In this document: positions 21,153 through 29,562 of the stretch, piece by piece
How positions within the stretch are numbered: position 1 is the stretch's first letter
How the letters are laid out: each line of letters starts with the position of its first letter
Origin: Sphingomonas liriopis
GTDB lineage: Bacteria > Pseudomonadota > Alphaproteobacteria > Sphingomonadales > Sphingomonadaceae
Reading direction: 5' to 3'
Assembly (NCBI RefSeq): GCF_024211255.1
Contig: NZ_JAMLDY010000010.1
Location: 62,001-126,000 of the forward strand
DNA: 64,000 nt
The notes under the pieces: model-generated
The model's input: the letters and a program-made list of their open reading frames with translations, nothing else
Database searches by the model: none
What the model was told of the DNA's origin: nothing
Made by a program: the position numbers and the translations under genes

Positions 21153-21782
21153 TCAAGTCTCGCCGCGATACGCGGGCAGCGCCAGATGCCAGCGGATCGC
21201 CGCCGCCCGTAGCGAGAAACCCGCCAGCGCAGCGATGATCGCGGCGGGGGCGCCGGTCAGCCCGACCAGCCCCAGCGCCACGTACAGCGCCGAGGCCAGC
21301 GCCGCGGCGGTGACGTACAGTTCGGGGCGCATCAGGATCGACGGTTCGCCGGCCAGCACGTCGCGGATGATGCCGCCGACGCAGGCGGTCACCACGCCCA
21401 TCAGCGCGGCGGGCAGCGGCGGTACGCCGTAGCCGATCGCCTTGGCCGCGCCGTACACCGCATAGGCGGCGAGGCCGACCGCGTCGAACCAGGCGAGCGC
21501 GCTGTCGCGCCACCAGCGCACCGGCGTCGTCCAGATCACCGCCGCCATCGTCAGGCACACCGCCGCGGCGCGCGGATCGTGCACCCAGAACACCGGCGCG
21601 TCGATCAAGAGGTCGCGCACCGTGCCGCCACCGACGCCGGTGACCAGCGCGAAAAAGGCGAGCGTCACCGCGGTCTGCCCCCGCTTCGCGGCGGCGAGCG
21701 CGCCCGAGGCGGCGAACACGGCGAGGCCGGCGACGTCGAACCACGGGGCGAAGGCGGGCAGCAGGGTGGTCGGGGTGAGCAT
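21153..21782 (-). CDS. TRIC-type cation channel family protein (UPF0126)
   Basis: This 209-residue protein has about seven membrane helices arranged as two similar halves. Each half carries the glycine-rich signature of the family: GVGGGTVRDLLIDAPVFW and CVGGIIRDVLAGEPSIL. Bacterial relatives form trimeric potassium-permeable channels like animal TRIC. The start at 21782 (MLTPTTLLPAFAPW) fits the family; a further-upstream in-frame ATG is less likely. It converges on the small membrane protein gene with only 16 bases between stops. Confidence 0.92.
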   Translation of the reverse strand: MLTPTTLLPAFAPWFDVAGLAVFAASGALAAAKRGQTAVTLAFFALVTGVGGGTVRDLLIDAPVFWVHDPRAAAVCLTMAAVIWTTPVRWWRDSALAWFDAVGLAAYAVYGAAKAIGYGVPPLPAALMGVVTACVGGIIRDVLAGEPSILMRPELYVTAAALASALYVALGLVGLTGAPAAIIAALAGFSLRAAAIRWHLALPAYRGET

Positions 21783-21840
21783 CGCCGCCCCGCCTAGCCG
21801 AGCCGGCGCCGCACACAAGCCGCGCCGCGGCGGCGGAGAT

Positions 21841-22470
21841 TTAGAATCGGTGGCCGATCACCAGATTGACCACCGGGTTGATCGGGCGGCCGATCGCGTT
21901 GCGTGCGAGGCGGGTCTGGCGGGCGACGTCGGCGGCGTCGTTGTACGCGCGGCCCTGCATCGCGCCGACCTCGAACCCCAGGCTGGTGTCGGCGTCGATC
22001 CGGTCGGTGTAGCCGAGGGTCAGCGCGGGCGCGCGGCGCATCGTCGTCTTGAGACCGGGGATGTTGAGCCGCCGCTGGCTGGGCAGCAGGCCGCGCGCCG
22101 CCACCTCCGCCGCACCGGGCGCGCCCGGATTGAACAGCCGCGTGCCTGCCGACAGGTGGAAGCCGTGGTCGCCCGCCGGGAAGAAATCGACCATCTGCCC
22201 GATCAGCCGCGAATGGACCCGGTCGCGCGCGCCCGCGCCCGCGCCCGACGCCGCCGATTCCAGCGTCACCCGCAGCCGCAGCCGGTTGGTCAGCCGCGTC
22301 GAGCGTTCGACCGATCCACCCATCGCCACCGGCGCGAGCGTCATCGCCAGCGGCGCCCGCGACGGCGTGGTGAAGGCGGGCAGTTCCGGCGTCGGCACCG
22401 CGACCTGCGCATGGGCCGCCCCCGCCATTCCCGTTGCCAGAACCGCCACGACCTGCCCCAACCGACGCAT
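21841..22470 (-). CDS. Exported, probably outer-membrane protein, function unknown
   Basis: The 209-residue protein has a clear signal peptide (MRRLGQVVAVLATGMAGAAHA). Alternating strand-like segments follow, and it ends NLVIGHRF; a terminal Phe is typical of outer-membrane beta-barrels. Segments such as RLRLRVTLESA and LTLGYTDRIDADTSLGFEVG could be barrel strands. I do not recognise a specific family. The start at 22470 was chosen for the signal peptide. It lies 58 bases upstream of the TRIC gene on the same strand and may be co-transcribed. Confidence 0.7.
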   Translation of the reverse strand: MRRLGQVVAVLATGMAGAAHAQVAVPTPELPAFTTPSRAPLAMTLAPVAMGGSVERSTRLTNRLRLRVTLESAASGAGAGARDRVHSRLIGQMVDFFPAGDHGFHLSAGTRLFNPGAPGAAEVAARGLLPSQRRLNIPGLKTTMRRAPALTLGYTDRIDADTSLGFEVGAMQGRAYNDAADVARQTRLARNAIGRPINPVVNLVIGHRF

Positions 22471-22704
22471 GCGTCTTTCCCCCGTGGCAGCGGCCGCCCC
22501 TGCATGCGCCATCCCCATGGCGCTGACCGCTGCATGGGACTAGACGTCGCGCGCACCGACGCGACACAGCGGCCGCGCGGCTGCTTGCGGCGACGCGGTG
22601 GATTCCGTCGCCGAACCGAGTGGCCGCGGGAACCGCTGGTCAATTCCCCCATGCGCCGCTAAGGCCGCGGCCTTCATCCCCTTTTGCAGAACAGAGCACA
22701 GGCC

Positions 22705-23805
22705 ATGGGTTTCCGCTGCGGCATCGTGGGCCTGCCGAACGTCGGCAAGTCCACCCTTTTCAACGCGCTGACCGAGACGGCGGCGGCGCAGGCGGCCAAT
22801 TATCCGTTCTGCACGATCGAGCCCAACGTCGGCAACGTCGCGGTCCCAGATCCACGGCTGAACCAGCTCGCCGCGATCGCCGGGTCGGCGAAGATCATCG
22901 AGACGCAGCTCGCCTTCGTCGACATCGCCGGGCTGGTGCGCGGCGCGTCGAAGGGCGAGGGACTTGGCAACCAGTTCCTCGGCAACATCCGGGAAGTGGA
23001 TGCGATCGTCCACGTGCTGCGCTGTTTCACCGACGGCGACGTGACGCATGTCGAGGGCAAGGTCGATCCGATCGCCGATGCCGAGACGGTCGAGACCGAG
23101 CTGATGCTGTCCGACCTCGAAAGCCTCGAGAAGCGCGTCCCCAATCTCGTCAAGAAGGGGCAGCAGGGCGACAAGGAGGCGAAGATCGGCGCCTCCGTGC
23201 TGGGGCAGGCGCTGGAGCTGCTGCGCGAGGGCAAGCCGGCGCGGCTGACGGTCCCCAAGGATGCCGAGGAGGCGCGCGTGTTCGCCGGCGCGCAGCTCAT
23301 CACCGCCAAGCCGGTGCTGTACGTTTGCAACGTCGACGAAGGCGACGCAGCGAACGGCAATGCGCTGTCGGCGAAGGTGTTCGAGAAAGCCAAGGCCGAG
23401 GGCGCCGAGGCGGTCGTCGTCTCCGCCGCGATCGAGGCGGAGATCGCGACGATGCCCGCCGAGGACCGCGGCGAATTCCTGTCCGAGCTGGGGCTGGAGG
23501 AAACCGGCCTCGCCCGTGTCATCACCGCCGGGTACAAGTTGCTACACCTGCTGACCTTCTTCACCGTCGGGCCGAAGGAGGCGCGCGCCTGGACCGTCCA
23601 TGCCGGCGCGAAGGCCCCGCAGGCGGCGGGCGAGATCCACACCGATTTCGAACGCGGCTTCATCCGCGCCGAGACGATCGCCTACGACGATTACGTCGCC
23701 TGCAAGGGCGAAGCCGGCGCCCGCGACACCGGCAAGCTGCGCGCCGAAGGCAAGGAGTATGTCGTCCACGACGGCGACGTGATGCTGTTCCGCTTCAACG
23801 TGTGA
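22705..23805 (+). CDS. ychF: Redox-regulated GTPase/ATPase YchF (Obg family)
   Basis: The 366-residue protein opens MGFRCGIVGLPNVGKST, with the P-loop at residues 9-17. It continues with NYPFCTIEPNVG, the DIAGLVRGAS G3 region and an unusual G4 (CNVDEG in place of NKxD) that explains the preference of this family for ATP. The C-terminal TGS domain is present (FFTVGPKEARAW, EIHTDFERGFIRAE). YchF binds ribosomes and modulates oxidative stress responses. The start at 22705 matches the family; an ATG seven codons earlier is less likely. Confidence 0.97.
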   Translation: MGFRCGIVGLPNVGKSTLFNALTETAAAQAANYPFCTIEPNVGNVAVPDPRLNQLAAIAGSAKIIETQLAFVDIAGLVRGASKGEGLGNQFLGNIREVDAIVHVLRCFTDGDVTHVEGKVDPIADAETVETELMLSDLESLEKRVPNLVKKGQQGDKEAKIGASVLGQALELLREGKPARLTVPKDAEEARVFAGAQLITAKPVLYVCNVDEGDAANGNALSAKVFEKAKAEGAEAVVVSAAIEAEIATMPAEDRGEFLSELGLEETGLARVITAGYKLLHLLTFFTVGPKEARAWTVHAGAKAPQAAGEIHTDFERGFIRAETIAYDDYVACKGEAGARDTGKLRAEGKEYVVHDGDVMLFRFNV

Positions 23806-23849
23806 CCTGGCGGCGGCGGTGGTGGATGGCCATCGCCCACCCCACATAC

Positions 23850-23960
23850 ACCGTCACCCCGGACTTGTTCCGGGGTCCACCGTGCCGCACGCGCAGGCCT
23901 GGAACCGCTTGGCCCGCGCCTCGCCGCGGAGTGGACCCCGGAACAAGTCCGGGGTGACGG
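23850..23960. repeat. Paired inverted repeat, family A (copy 1)
   Basis: CGTCACCCCGGACTTGTTCC with GGGGTCCAC is mirrored by GTGGACCCCGGAACAAGTCC with GGGGTGACGG about 50 bases later. Each arm also contains a short internal palindrome (CCGGAC...TTCCGG). It lies downstream of ychF. With the family B pair next to it, it fills most of the 348-base gap 23806-24153. Confidence 0.9.
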
Positions 23961-23992
23961 AGGAGTTTTGGAAAGCTCATCCGCTTCTTCCC

Positions 23993-24059
23993 CGTTCGCC
24001 CTGAGCCTGTCGAAGGGCCCTGAGTCTCACCTGTGCTTCGACAGGCTCAGCACGAACGA
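23993..24059. repeat. Paired inverted repeat, family B (copy 2)
   Basis: GTTCGCCCTGAGCCTGTCGAAG is mirrored by CTTCGACAGGCTCAGCACGAAC, in the reverse orientation to copy 1. The rest of the gap up to the phosphodiesterase start (24060-24153) shows no gene and no clear promoter. Confidence 0.88.
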
Positions 24060-24153
24060 TTGGCTGGCGGCGTCGCGGCACGCGCCGCCTTGTCGCAGCA
24101 CCCCTGTCCCGCGTAAGGCGAAGTCGCCCTCCACGGTTCGGGACGAACGCTTC

Positions 24154-25470
24154 GTGAGACTGATCCCCCTCGGCCTGCTCGCGCTGTCGCTCGCCGGCTG
24201 CGCGCTGCCCTACACGCCGCCGGCGCTGTCGCCGGCGACGCAGCCGGCGCCGGCGAGCGGCAACGTCGCGTTTCCCCCGCCGCCCTCCGCGACGACCGCC
24301 GCCGCGCCGATCACCATCCTCGTCTCGATCGACGGCTTCCGCCCCGATTATCTCGACCGCGGCGTGACGCCCAACCTCAACGCGCTTGCCGCCGGCGGCG
24401 TGTCGGCGGCGATGCGGCCGGCGTTTCCATCGATCACTTTCCCCAACCACTGGACGCTGGTGACCGGCAAGGTGCCCGATCATCACGGCATCGTCGGCAA
24501 CAAGATGGAGGACCCTGCCCGCCCCGGCGAGACCTTCACGATGAGCAGCGACGATCCCTTCTGGTGGAACGCCGCCGAGCCGATCTGGGTGACCGCCGAA
24601 AAGGCGGGCGTGCACACCGCGACGATGTTCTGGCCGGGCGCCAACGTCGGCTGGGGCGGGACATTGCTGCCCGACAGCCATGGCGCGGTCGCCAATGCGA
24701 CGCGGCCCGAGGACTGGCAGCAGTTCAACCAGGCGGTGACCGGCGCACAACGCGTCGATGCGGTGATCGACTGGATGCGCCGCCCGGCGGCGACGCGGCC
24801 GCGTTTCGTCACGCTCTATTTCGACACGGTCGACAGCGCAGGCCATGCCAACGGCCCGCAGGCGGCCGAGACGACGCAGGCGGTTGCCGCGGTCGACGTT
24901 CAGATCGGCCGGCTGGTCGAGGGGCTGCGTGCGCTGCACCAGCCCGCTAATCTGGTGATCGTCGCCGACCATGGCATGGCGGCGACCGACAGCACGCGGA
25001 CCATCGCGCTTGACCGCATTGCGGATCCCGGGGACTTTCGGCTGCTGTCCGAAAGAGGACCCTATGCGATGCTTTTCCCGGTCGCAGGCCATGAAGCGGC
25101 GCTGGAGGCGCAACTGCTCAAGCCGCATCGGCATATGACGTGCTGGCGGAAGGGCGAGGTGCCGGCGCGCTTTCGCTACGGCACCAACCCCCGCATCCCG
25201 CCCTATTTCTGCCTCGCCGAGACGGGCTGGCTGATCCTCAAATCGGCGGCGACCGGGCCGTTCCACGGCGGTGCGCACGGCTACGACAACCGGTCGCCCG
25301 ACATGGCGGCGCTGTTCGTCGCCAACGGGCCGGCGTTCGCGGCCGGCAAGCGGCTGGCGAGCTTCGACAATGTCGCGATCAACCCGCTGCTGCGCGACCT
25401 GATCGGCCTGCCCGCGGGTGTCGGGCTGGACGGCGACGATGCGCCGTTTAGACAGGTGCTGAACCGATAG
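24154..25470 (+). CDS. Nucleotide pyrophosphatase/phosphodiesterase lipoprotein (alkaline phosphatase superfamily)
   Basis: The GTG start gives a 438-residue protein beginning with a lipoprotein signal (lipobox LAGC, C16) and a Pro/Ala linker. The NPP-type catalytic domain has metal ligand D60 in ILVSIDGFRPDYL, catalytic threonine T95 in SITFPNHW, D224/H231 in FDTVDSAGH, and D272-H273 in VADHGM. It should hydrolyse phosphodiester or pyrophosphate bonds in the periplasm, possibly of nucleotides or lipid headgroups. No ATG fits; the frame stays open upstream only because it runs through repeat sequence. MaoC follows 12 bases after. Confidence 0.9.
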   Translation: MRLIPLGLLALSLAGCALPYTPPALSPATQPAPASGNVAFPPPPSATTAAAPITILVSIDGFRPDYLDRGVTPNLNALAAGGVSAAMRPAFPSITFPNHWTLVTGKVPDHHGIVGNKMEDPARPGETFTMSSDDPFWWNAAEPIWVTAEKAGVHTATMFWPGANVGWGGTLLPDSHGAVANATRPEDWQQFNQAVTGAQRVDAVIDWMRRPAATRPRFVTLYFDTVDSAGHANGPQAAETTQAVAAVDVQIGRLVEGLRALHQPANLVIVADHGMAATDSTRTIALDRIADPGDFRLLSERGPYAMLFPVAGHEAALEAQLLKPHRHMTCWRKGEVPARFRYGTNPRIPPYFCLAETGWLILKSAATGPFHGGAHGYDNRSPDMAALFVANGPAFAAGKRLASFDNVAINPLLRDLIGLPAGVGLDGDDAPFRQVLNR

Positions 25471-25481
25471 GAGAGCGGCGG

Positions 25482-25928
25482 GTGCAGTATTTCGAGGATA
25501 TCGAGGTCGGGTCGAAGGCCAGCTTCGGCGATTATGCGGTGACGCGCGACGAGGTGGTCGCCTTTGCCGGGCAATACGATCCGCAGCCCTTCCATCTGTC
25601 CGACGAGGCCGCGGCGGGGACCTATTTTGGGCGGCTGTCGGCGAGCGGCTGGCATACCTGTGCGATGACGATGGCGATGCTGGTCGCGCATATGAAGGTG
25701 CACGCGCAGGCCAGCCTGGGCTCGCCGGGAATCGACGAACTGCGTTGGCTGAAGCCGGTCTATCCCGGCGATCGCCTGCGCTGCGAGACCGAAGTGCTGG
25801 AGACGCGCCGCTCCGCCAGCCGGCCCGAGATGGGGATCATCAAGAGCCGGATGGCGGTGTTCAACCAGGACGACGTGATGGTGATGACCTTCGTGTCGAA
25901 CGGGCTGATCGCGACGCGCGAACGCTAA
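25482..25928 (+). CDS. MaoC-like (R)-specific enoyl-CoA hydratase
   Basis: The 148-residue hot-dog fold protein has the hydratase active-site pattern: an Asp-containing QYDPQPFHLSDEAA with the conserved D and H five residues apart, then GRLSASGWHT. It would hydrate or dehydrate short acyl-CoA thioesters in the cytoplasm. The GTG start is supported by AGGAGAGCGG just upstream, within reach of the phosphodiesterase stop. The two genes may be co-transcribed without evident functional link. Confidence 0.9.
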   Translation: MQYFEDIEVGSKASFGDYAVTRDEVVAFAGQYDPQPFHLSDEAAAGTYFGRLSASGWHTCAMTMAMLVAHMKVHAQASLGSPGIDELRWLKPVYPGDRLRCETEVLETRRSASRPEMGIIKSRMAVFNQDDVMVMTFVSNGLIATRER

Positions 25929-25938
25929 GCAATGCCCC

Positions 25939-26034
25939 CGTCACCCCGGACTTGTTCCGGGGTCCACTCCGCGGCGAGGCGAACGGCTAGAGCCTCTTGT
26001 CCTGCGCTCGCGGGCAAGTGGTCCGGGGTGACGG
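25939..26034. repeat. Paired inverted repeat, family A (copy 2, decayed right arm)
   Basis: The left arm is intact (CCGTCACCCCGGACTTGTTCC...). The right arm keeps only CAAGTGGTCCGGGGTGACGG, with the GTGGACCCCGGAA half lost. It lies between the converging MaoC and Tyr/Gly-rich lipoprotein genes. Confidence 0.8.
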
Positions 26035-26081
26035 ATGGTTTGGGGGGACCGCTTCTACCCCTAAGGGCGCGGCGGCCCCAA

Positions 26082-26732
26082 TCAGCGGCGATCGCGTCCG
26101 CCACCGTCGCGACGCCCGCCGCCGCGATTGCCGCCCCAGCCGCGCGGCTGGCCCCCGCCCGGCGTCACCGCGCGCGGCGTATCGCCGCGGGGCTGGCCGG
26201 AAAAGTTCTGACGATTGCCGCGCCAGTTGCCGCGATCCCCGCGCGGGCCGTCGTTGCGATAGCCCGGCGTGCGGTCGCCGCGATTGCCGTCCCACCGCTG
26301 CCCCGGGACGCCGTTGCCACGATTGCCGTCCCAGCGCTGGCCGGGAACGCCGTTGCCGCGGATGCCGTCGCCGCGGCCGCGGTCGAAGCCGTTCCAGTCG
26401 TTGCGGAAATTGCGGTCGCCGCGCCATGTGTTGCGGCGCCCTTCCCAATAGCGGCGCTGGCCGTCGTTCCAGCGATAGGGGCGGCGATACTGGTCGTAGA
26501 CGTAGATGCCGGTGCCCGGATAATAATAGTCGCCGTACCAGCCGAAATAGCCCGGATTGGCGCCATAGCCATAGCCGCCGTACGGATCGGCATAGCCATA
26601 GCCGCCGTCGTAATAGCCGCCGCCGCCATAACCGACCGCGACGCCGCTATAGCCATAGCCGTCGGTACACGCCGCCGTGCCGATGCCGGCACCGAAGATC
26701 AGGCCCGCCAGGGCCAACCGCTTGAAAAACAT
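26082..26732 (-). CDS. Tyr/Gly- then Arg/Gly-rich lipoprotein with internal repeats
   Basis: The 216-residue product has a short N-terminal hydrophobic segment ending at TAAC, a plausible lipobox. A block of YGYGG/GGYYDGGYGY repeats and a YRRPYRWNDGQRRYWEGRR segment follow. The second half is dominated by Asn/Arg/Gly/Asp, including two exact copies of GNGVPGQRWDGNR. It ends GGGRRDGGGRDRR. I do not recognise a catalytic domain; the composition suggests a disordered, basic envelope protein that might bind polysaccharide or nucleic acid. GGGAGAG precedes the ATG. Similar proteins are frequent in sphingomonads (general impression, not checked). Confidence 0.75.
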   Translation of the reverse strand: MFFKRLALAGLIFGAGIGTAACTDGYGYSGVAVGYGGGGYYDGGYGYADPYGGYGYGANPGYFGWYGDYYYPGTGIYVYDQYRRPYRWNDGQRRYWEGRRNTWRGDRNFRNDWNGFDRGRGDGIRGNGVPGQRWDGNRGNGVPGQRWDGNRGDRTPGYRNDGPRGDRGNWRGNRQNFSGQPRGDTPRAVTPGGGQPRGWGGNRGGGRRDGGGRDRR

Positions 26733-26870
26733 GATGCTCTCCCGTCATCGAGGGGCGCGAGCATGAGGCAAGGACGCGCCGATCGTCGTTCAACGAGGGC
26801 GGATCGTCGCAGGTTCCCGCTGAATGACGGATGAGCGGGTTGGGGGGACGAGGATGCCCCCAGCCACCCG

Positions 26871-27024
26871 TTCGCCCTGAGACTGTCGGAGGGCGGGTGC
26901 GTGGGCGGGTGTTTCCCCAATCCTCTGCGAACCCGACAAGCGTTGCGCTACGCAATCCGTTCGTGCTGAGCCTGTCGAAGTACGATGAGCCTCACCTGCC
27001 CTTCGACAGGCTCGGGGCGAACGG
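26871..27024. repeat. Family B repeats (copy 3, plus a lone half-site)
   Basis: A pair TTCGTGCTGAGCCTGTCGAAG / CTTCGACAGGCTCGGGGCGAA occupies 26958-27024. A degenerate single half-site, TTCGCCCTGAGACTGTCGG, is at about 26871-26889. With the family F element next to it, this accounts for most of the 457-base gap 26733-27189. The remainder (26733-26870) shows no gene or clear regulatory site. Confidence 0.8.
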
Positions 27025-27063
27025 GAGGGGAGCGGCGGATGTTTCGCTGCCGCCCGTTCACCC

Positions 27064-27149
27064 TCACCCTCACCCTTCCGCGGCTGCGCCGCTCCCTCCC
27101 TCTCCCGGCGGGAGAGGGAAAAGACGCCGAAGGCGGCGAAGGGTGAGGA
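27064..27149. repeat. Inverted repeat, family F (copy 1)
   Basis: CTCACCCTTC at the left is answered by GAAGGGTGAG at the right, with inner hairpins GCGGCTGCGCCGC and CCCTCTCCCGGCGGGAGAGGG. It lies just past the apt stop and may serve as its terminator. A related element is at 57510-57570. Confidence 0.75.
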
Positions 27150-27189
27150 TGACCACGGCTACGCGGTTGGCAAATAACAAGCCAATCCC

Positions 27190-27720
27190 TCAATGCCCCG
27201 CGAAATCGAACAGCGCATCGACGCGCACGCCATCCCCGCGCAGCGCATCCGCACCGCCCAGATCGGGCAGGTCGATGACGAACTGCGCCTGGCTCACGTC
27301 GGCGCCCGCCTTGCGCAACAGGCGGATCGCGGCGCGGGCGGTGCCGCCGGTGGCGATCAGGTCGTCGACCAGCAGCACGCGCTGCCCCGGCACCAGCGCA
27401 TCCTCATGCATCGCGATCCGGTCCTGGCCGTATTCCAGCGCATAATCCTCGGCGATCGTCGCGCCGGGCAATTTGCCGTCCTTGCGGATCAGCAGCACGC
27501 CTGCCTTGAGCGGCACCGCCAGCGCCGCGGCGAACAGGAAACCGCGCGCCTCGATCCCCGCGACGAGGTCGACGGGACCTTGCGTCGCCGCGACCATCCG
27601 CTCGACCGTCGCGGCGAGGCCGGCGGGGTCGAGCAGCAGCGTCGTGATGTCGCGGAACTGGATGCCGGGCCTGGGGAAGTCCGGGATGGTGCGGATCAGC
27701 GCCTTGAGGTCGTCGTTCAT
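27190..27720 (-). CDS. apt: Adenine phosphoribosyltransferase
   Basis: The 176-residue enzyme opens MNDDLKALIRTIPDFPRPGI with the following FRDIT typical of bacterial Apt. It contains the base-binding GIEARGFLFAAALA, and the PRPP-binding signature VLLVDDLIATGGTA. It salvages adenine to AMP in the cytoplasm. It lies 31 bases downstream of proS on the same strand and is likely co-transcribed. Confidence 0.97.
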   Translation of the reverse strand: MNDDLKALIRTIPDFPRPGIQFRDITTLLLDPAGLAATVERMVAATQGPVDLVAGIEARGFLFAAALAVPLKAGVLLIRKDGKLPGATIAEDYALEYGQDRIAMHEDALVPGQRVLLVDDLIATGGTARAAIRLLRKAGADVSQAQFVIDLPDLGGADALRGDGVRVDALFDFAGH

Positions 27721-27751
27721 GCCGCTGCCGTCGCGTGCCCCTCGCCTGCGG

Positions 27752-29281
27752 TCAATAGGCGCGCGCGAGCAGCACGCGTTCGACCGCGGGTTCGCCGGTG
27801 AACACGCAGGCCCCGTCCGCCGCCGCCTGATCCCCCGGCGCGTTGCGGATCGTCAGCTTGAGCGCCTTCAGCCGCTCGACCACCGCGTCGAGCGCCGCGC
27901 CCGTCGGCCGCGCCCATTGCACCTCGACCCAGCCGGGGTTCTTCACCCCCTCCGCGAAATGCACCTCGACCGCGGCGAAGTCGGCAGCCGGCACGATTCC
28001 CGCCTTCAGCCGTGCGCTCGCCTCCGCGTGCAGCGCCTGCTGGATCGCGGCGAGCAGCGCTGGCGCATCCGCCTCGAAATCGCCGCGCGGCATCACCTGG
28101 CTGTCGAGCTTGCCGTCCTCGCGATACAATCGGTCGCGGCGGATCACCGAGACGGCGCCGCCGGCCATATCGCGACCGCCGATCTCGACGACGATCGGCG
28201 CGCCCTTCTTGACCCAGCCCCAGCGCTTGGTCGCCGCCTTGGCGGGCTTGAGGTCGAGCAGCGCCCGCACCGGTTCGCCGAGCGCCGACAGGCCGGCGAG
28301 GTTCGACTGGATGTCCTTGGCATAGGCGATCAGCGCCTCGTCCTCGGGCGTGTCGCGCAGCATCGGCACGATGACGATCTGCCACGGCGCGATCCGCGGC
28401 GGCACGCGCAGCCCGTCGTCGTCGCCGTGCACCATGATGACGCCGCCGATCATCCGCGTGCTCACCCCCCAGCTGGTGGTGTTGGCGAGCTCGAACACGC
28501 CCTCCTTGTTCTGGAACTTGATGTCCTGCGCGTAGGCGAAATTGGTGCCGAGGAAGTGGCTGGTGCCCGCCTGCAGCGCCTTGCCGTCCTGCATCATCGC
28601 CTCGATGCTGTAGGTCGCGACCGCGCCGGGGAAGCGCTCGTTCTCCGGCTTCTCGCCCGCCACGACGGGGAGCGCGAGGCAGTCCTCGGCGAAGCTGCGA
28701 TAGACCTCGAGCATCTTGCGCGTTTCCTCGCGCGCCTCGTTGGCGGTGGCGTGCGCGGTATGCCCCTCCTGCCACAGGAACTCGCTGGTGCGCAGGAACA
28801 TGCGCGTGCGCATCTCCCACCGCACCACGTTGGCCCATTGGTTGATGAGCACGGGCAGGTCGCGCCACGACTGGACCCAGCGCGCGAACGCGGTGCCGAT
28901 CACCGTCTCCGACGTCGGGCGGACGACCAGCGGCTCCTCCAGCCTGGCGGCCGGATCGGGCATCAGCCCGCCCTTGCCGTCGGGGATCAGCCGGTGGTGC
29001 GTGACCACCGCCATCTCCTTGGCGAAGCCCTCGACGTGCTCGGCCTCCTTCTCGAAATAGGACAAGGGGATGAACAGCGGGAAATAGCAGTTTTCATGGC
29101 CGGTCGCCTTGATCCGGTCGTCGAGCAGCCGCTGGATCCGCTCCCAGATGCCATAGCCCCACGGCCGGATGACCATGCACCCGCGCACGCCCGATTCCTC
29201 GGCGAGGTCGGCTTCGGCGATGACGGATTGATACCAGGCGGCGAAATCGGCGTCGCGGGTGACGGGGAGAGCGTGCTTCAT
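27752..29281 (-). CDS. proS: Prolyl-tRNA synthetase, archaeal/eukaryal-like short-insert type
   Basis: The 509-residue class II synthetase carries motif 2-like VRWEMRTRMFLRTSEFLWQE and motif 3 region LANTTSWGVSTR. Typical bacterial ProRS has a large editing insertion between motifs 2 and 3, which is missing here. The C-terminal extension ends in VLLARAY; a terminal Tyr is a hallmark of the archaeal/eukaryal-like (ProS type 3) form. It charges tRNA-Pro in the cytoplasm. AAAGG lies close before the ATG. Apt follows 31 bases downstream. Confidence 0.95.
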   Translation of the reverse strand: MKHALPVTRDADFAAWYQSVIAEADLAEESGVRGCMVIRPWGYGIWERIQRLLDDRIKATGHENCYFPLFIPLSYFEKEAEHVEGFAKEMAVVTHHRLIPDGKGGLMPDPAARLEEPLVVRPTSETVIGTAFARWVQSWRDLPVLINQWANVVRWEMRTRMFLRTSEFLWQEGHTAHATANEAREETRKMLEVYRSFAEDCLALPVVAGEKPENERFPGAVATYSIEAMMQDGKALQAGTSHFLGTNFAYAQDIKFQNKEGVFELANTTSWGVSTRMIGGVIMVHGDDDGLRVPPRIAPWQIVIVPMLRDTPEDEALIAYAKDIQSNLAGLSALGEPVRALLDLKPAKAATKRWGWVKKGAPIVVEIGGRDMAGGAVSVIRRDRLYREDGKLDSQVMPRGDFEADAPALLAAIQQALHAEASARLKAGIVPAADFAAVEVHFAEGVKNPGWVEVQWARPTGAALDAVVERLKALKLTIRNAPGDQAAADGACVFTGEPAVERVLLARAY

Positions 29282-29370
29282 GGGGGGCCTTTATCCGTCA
29301 GACGAATACTCGTCACCCCCGCAAGGGCGCCTATCGCCTGATTGGCTCGCAAGGCGATCCTCCCATCCCA

Positions 29371-29480
29371 CCGTCACCCCGGACTTGTTCCGGGGTCCAC
29401 TCCGCGGCGAGGCGAACGGCATCTGCTCGAAGCGATACGCCCGCCCACCGGTGGACCCCGGAACAAGTCCGGGGTGACGG
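29371..29480. repeat. Paired inverted repeat, family A (copy 3)
   Basis: An intact pair, CCGTCACCCCGGACTTGTTCC... and ...GGAACAAGTCCGGGGTGACGG, lies between the divergently transcribed proS and EamA genes. It therefore sits upstream of two genes rather than at a 3' end, so it cannot act only as a terminator. Confidence 0.9.
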
Positions 29481-29562
29481 AGGATGTTGGGCGCGCGGTC
29501 GGTTGTGCAATCGTTCGAGCCAACCCTACCCGCCCCCACCCGTTGCCGCTAAGCCCCCGCGG

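Noticed and set aside
23819..24004. Short frames with a 'HPGLVPGST' or 'LRQAQGER' type sequence in intergenic gaps
   Set aside because: These are translations of the family A and family B palindromic repeats and recur at every copy on either strand; not genes.
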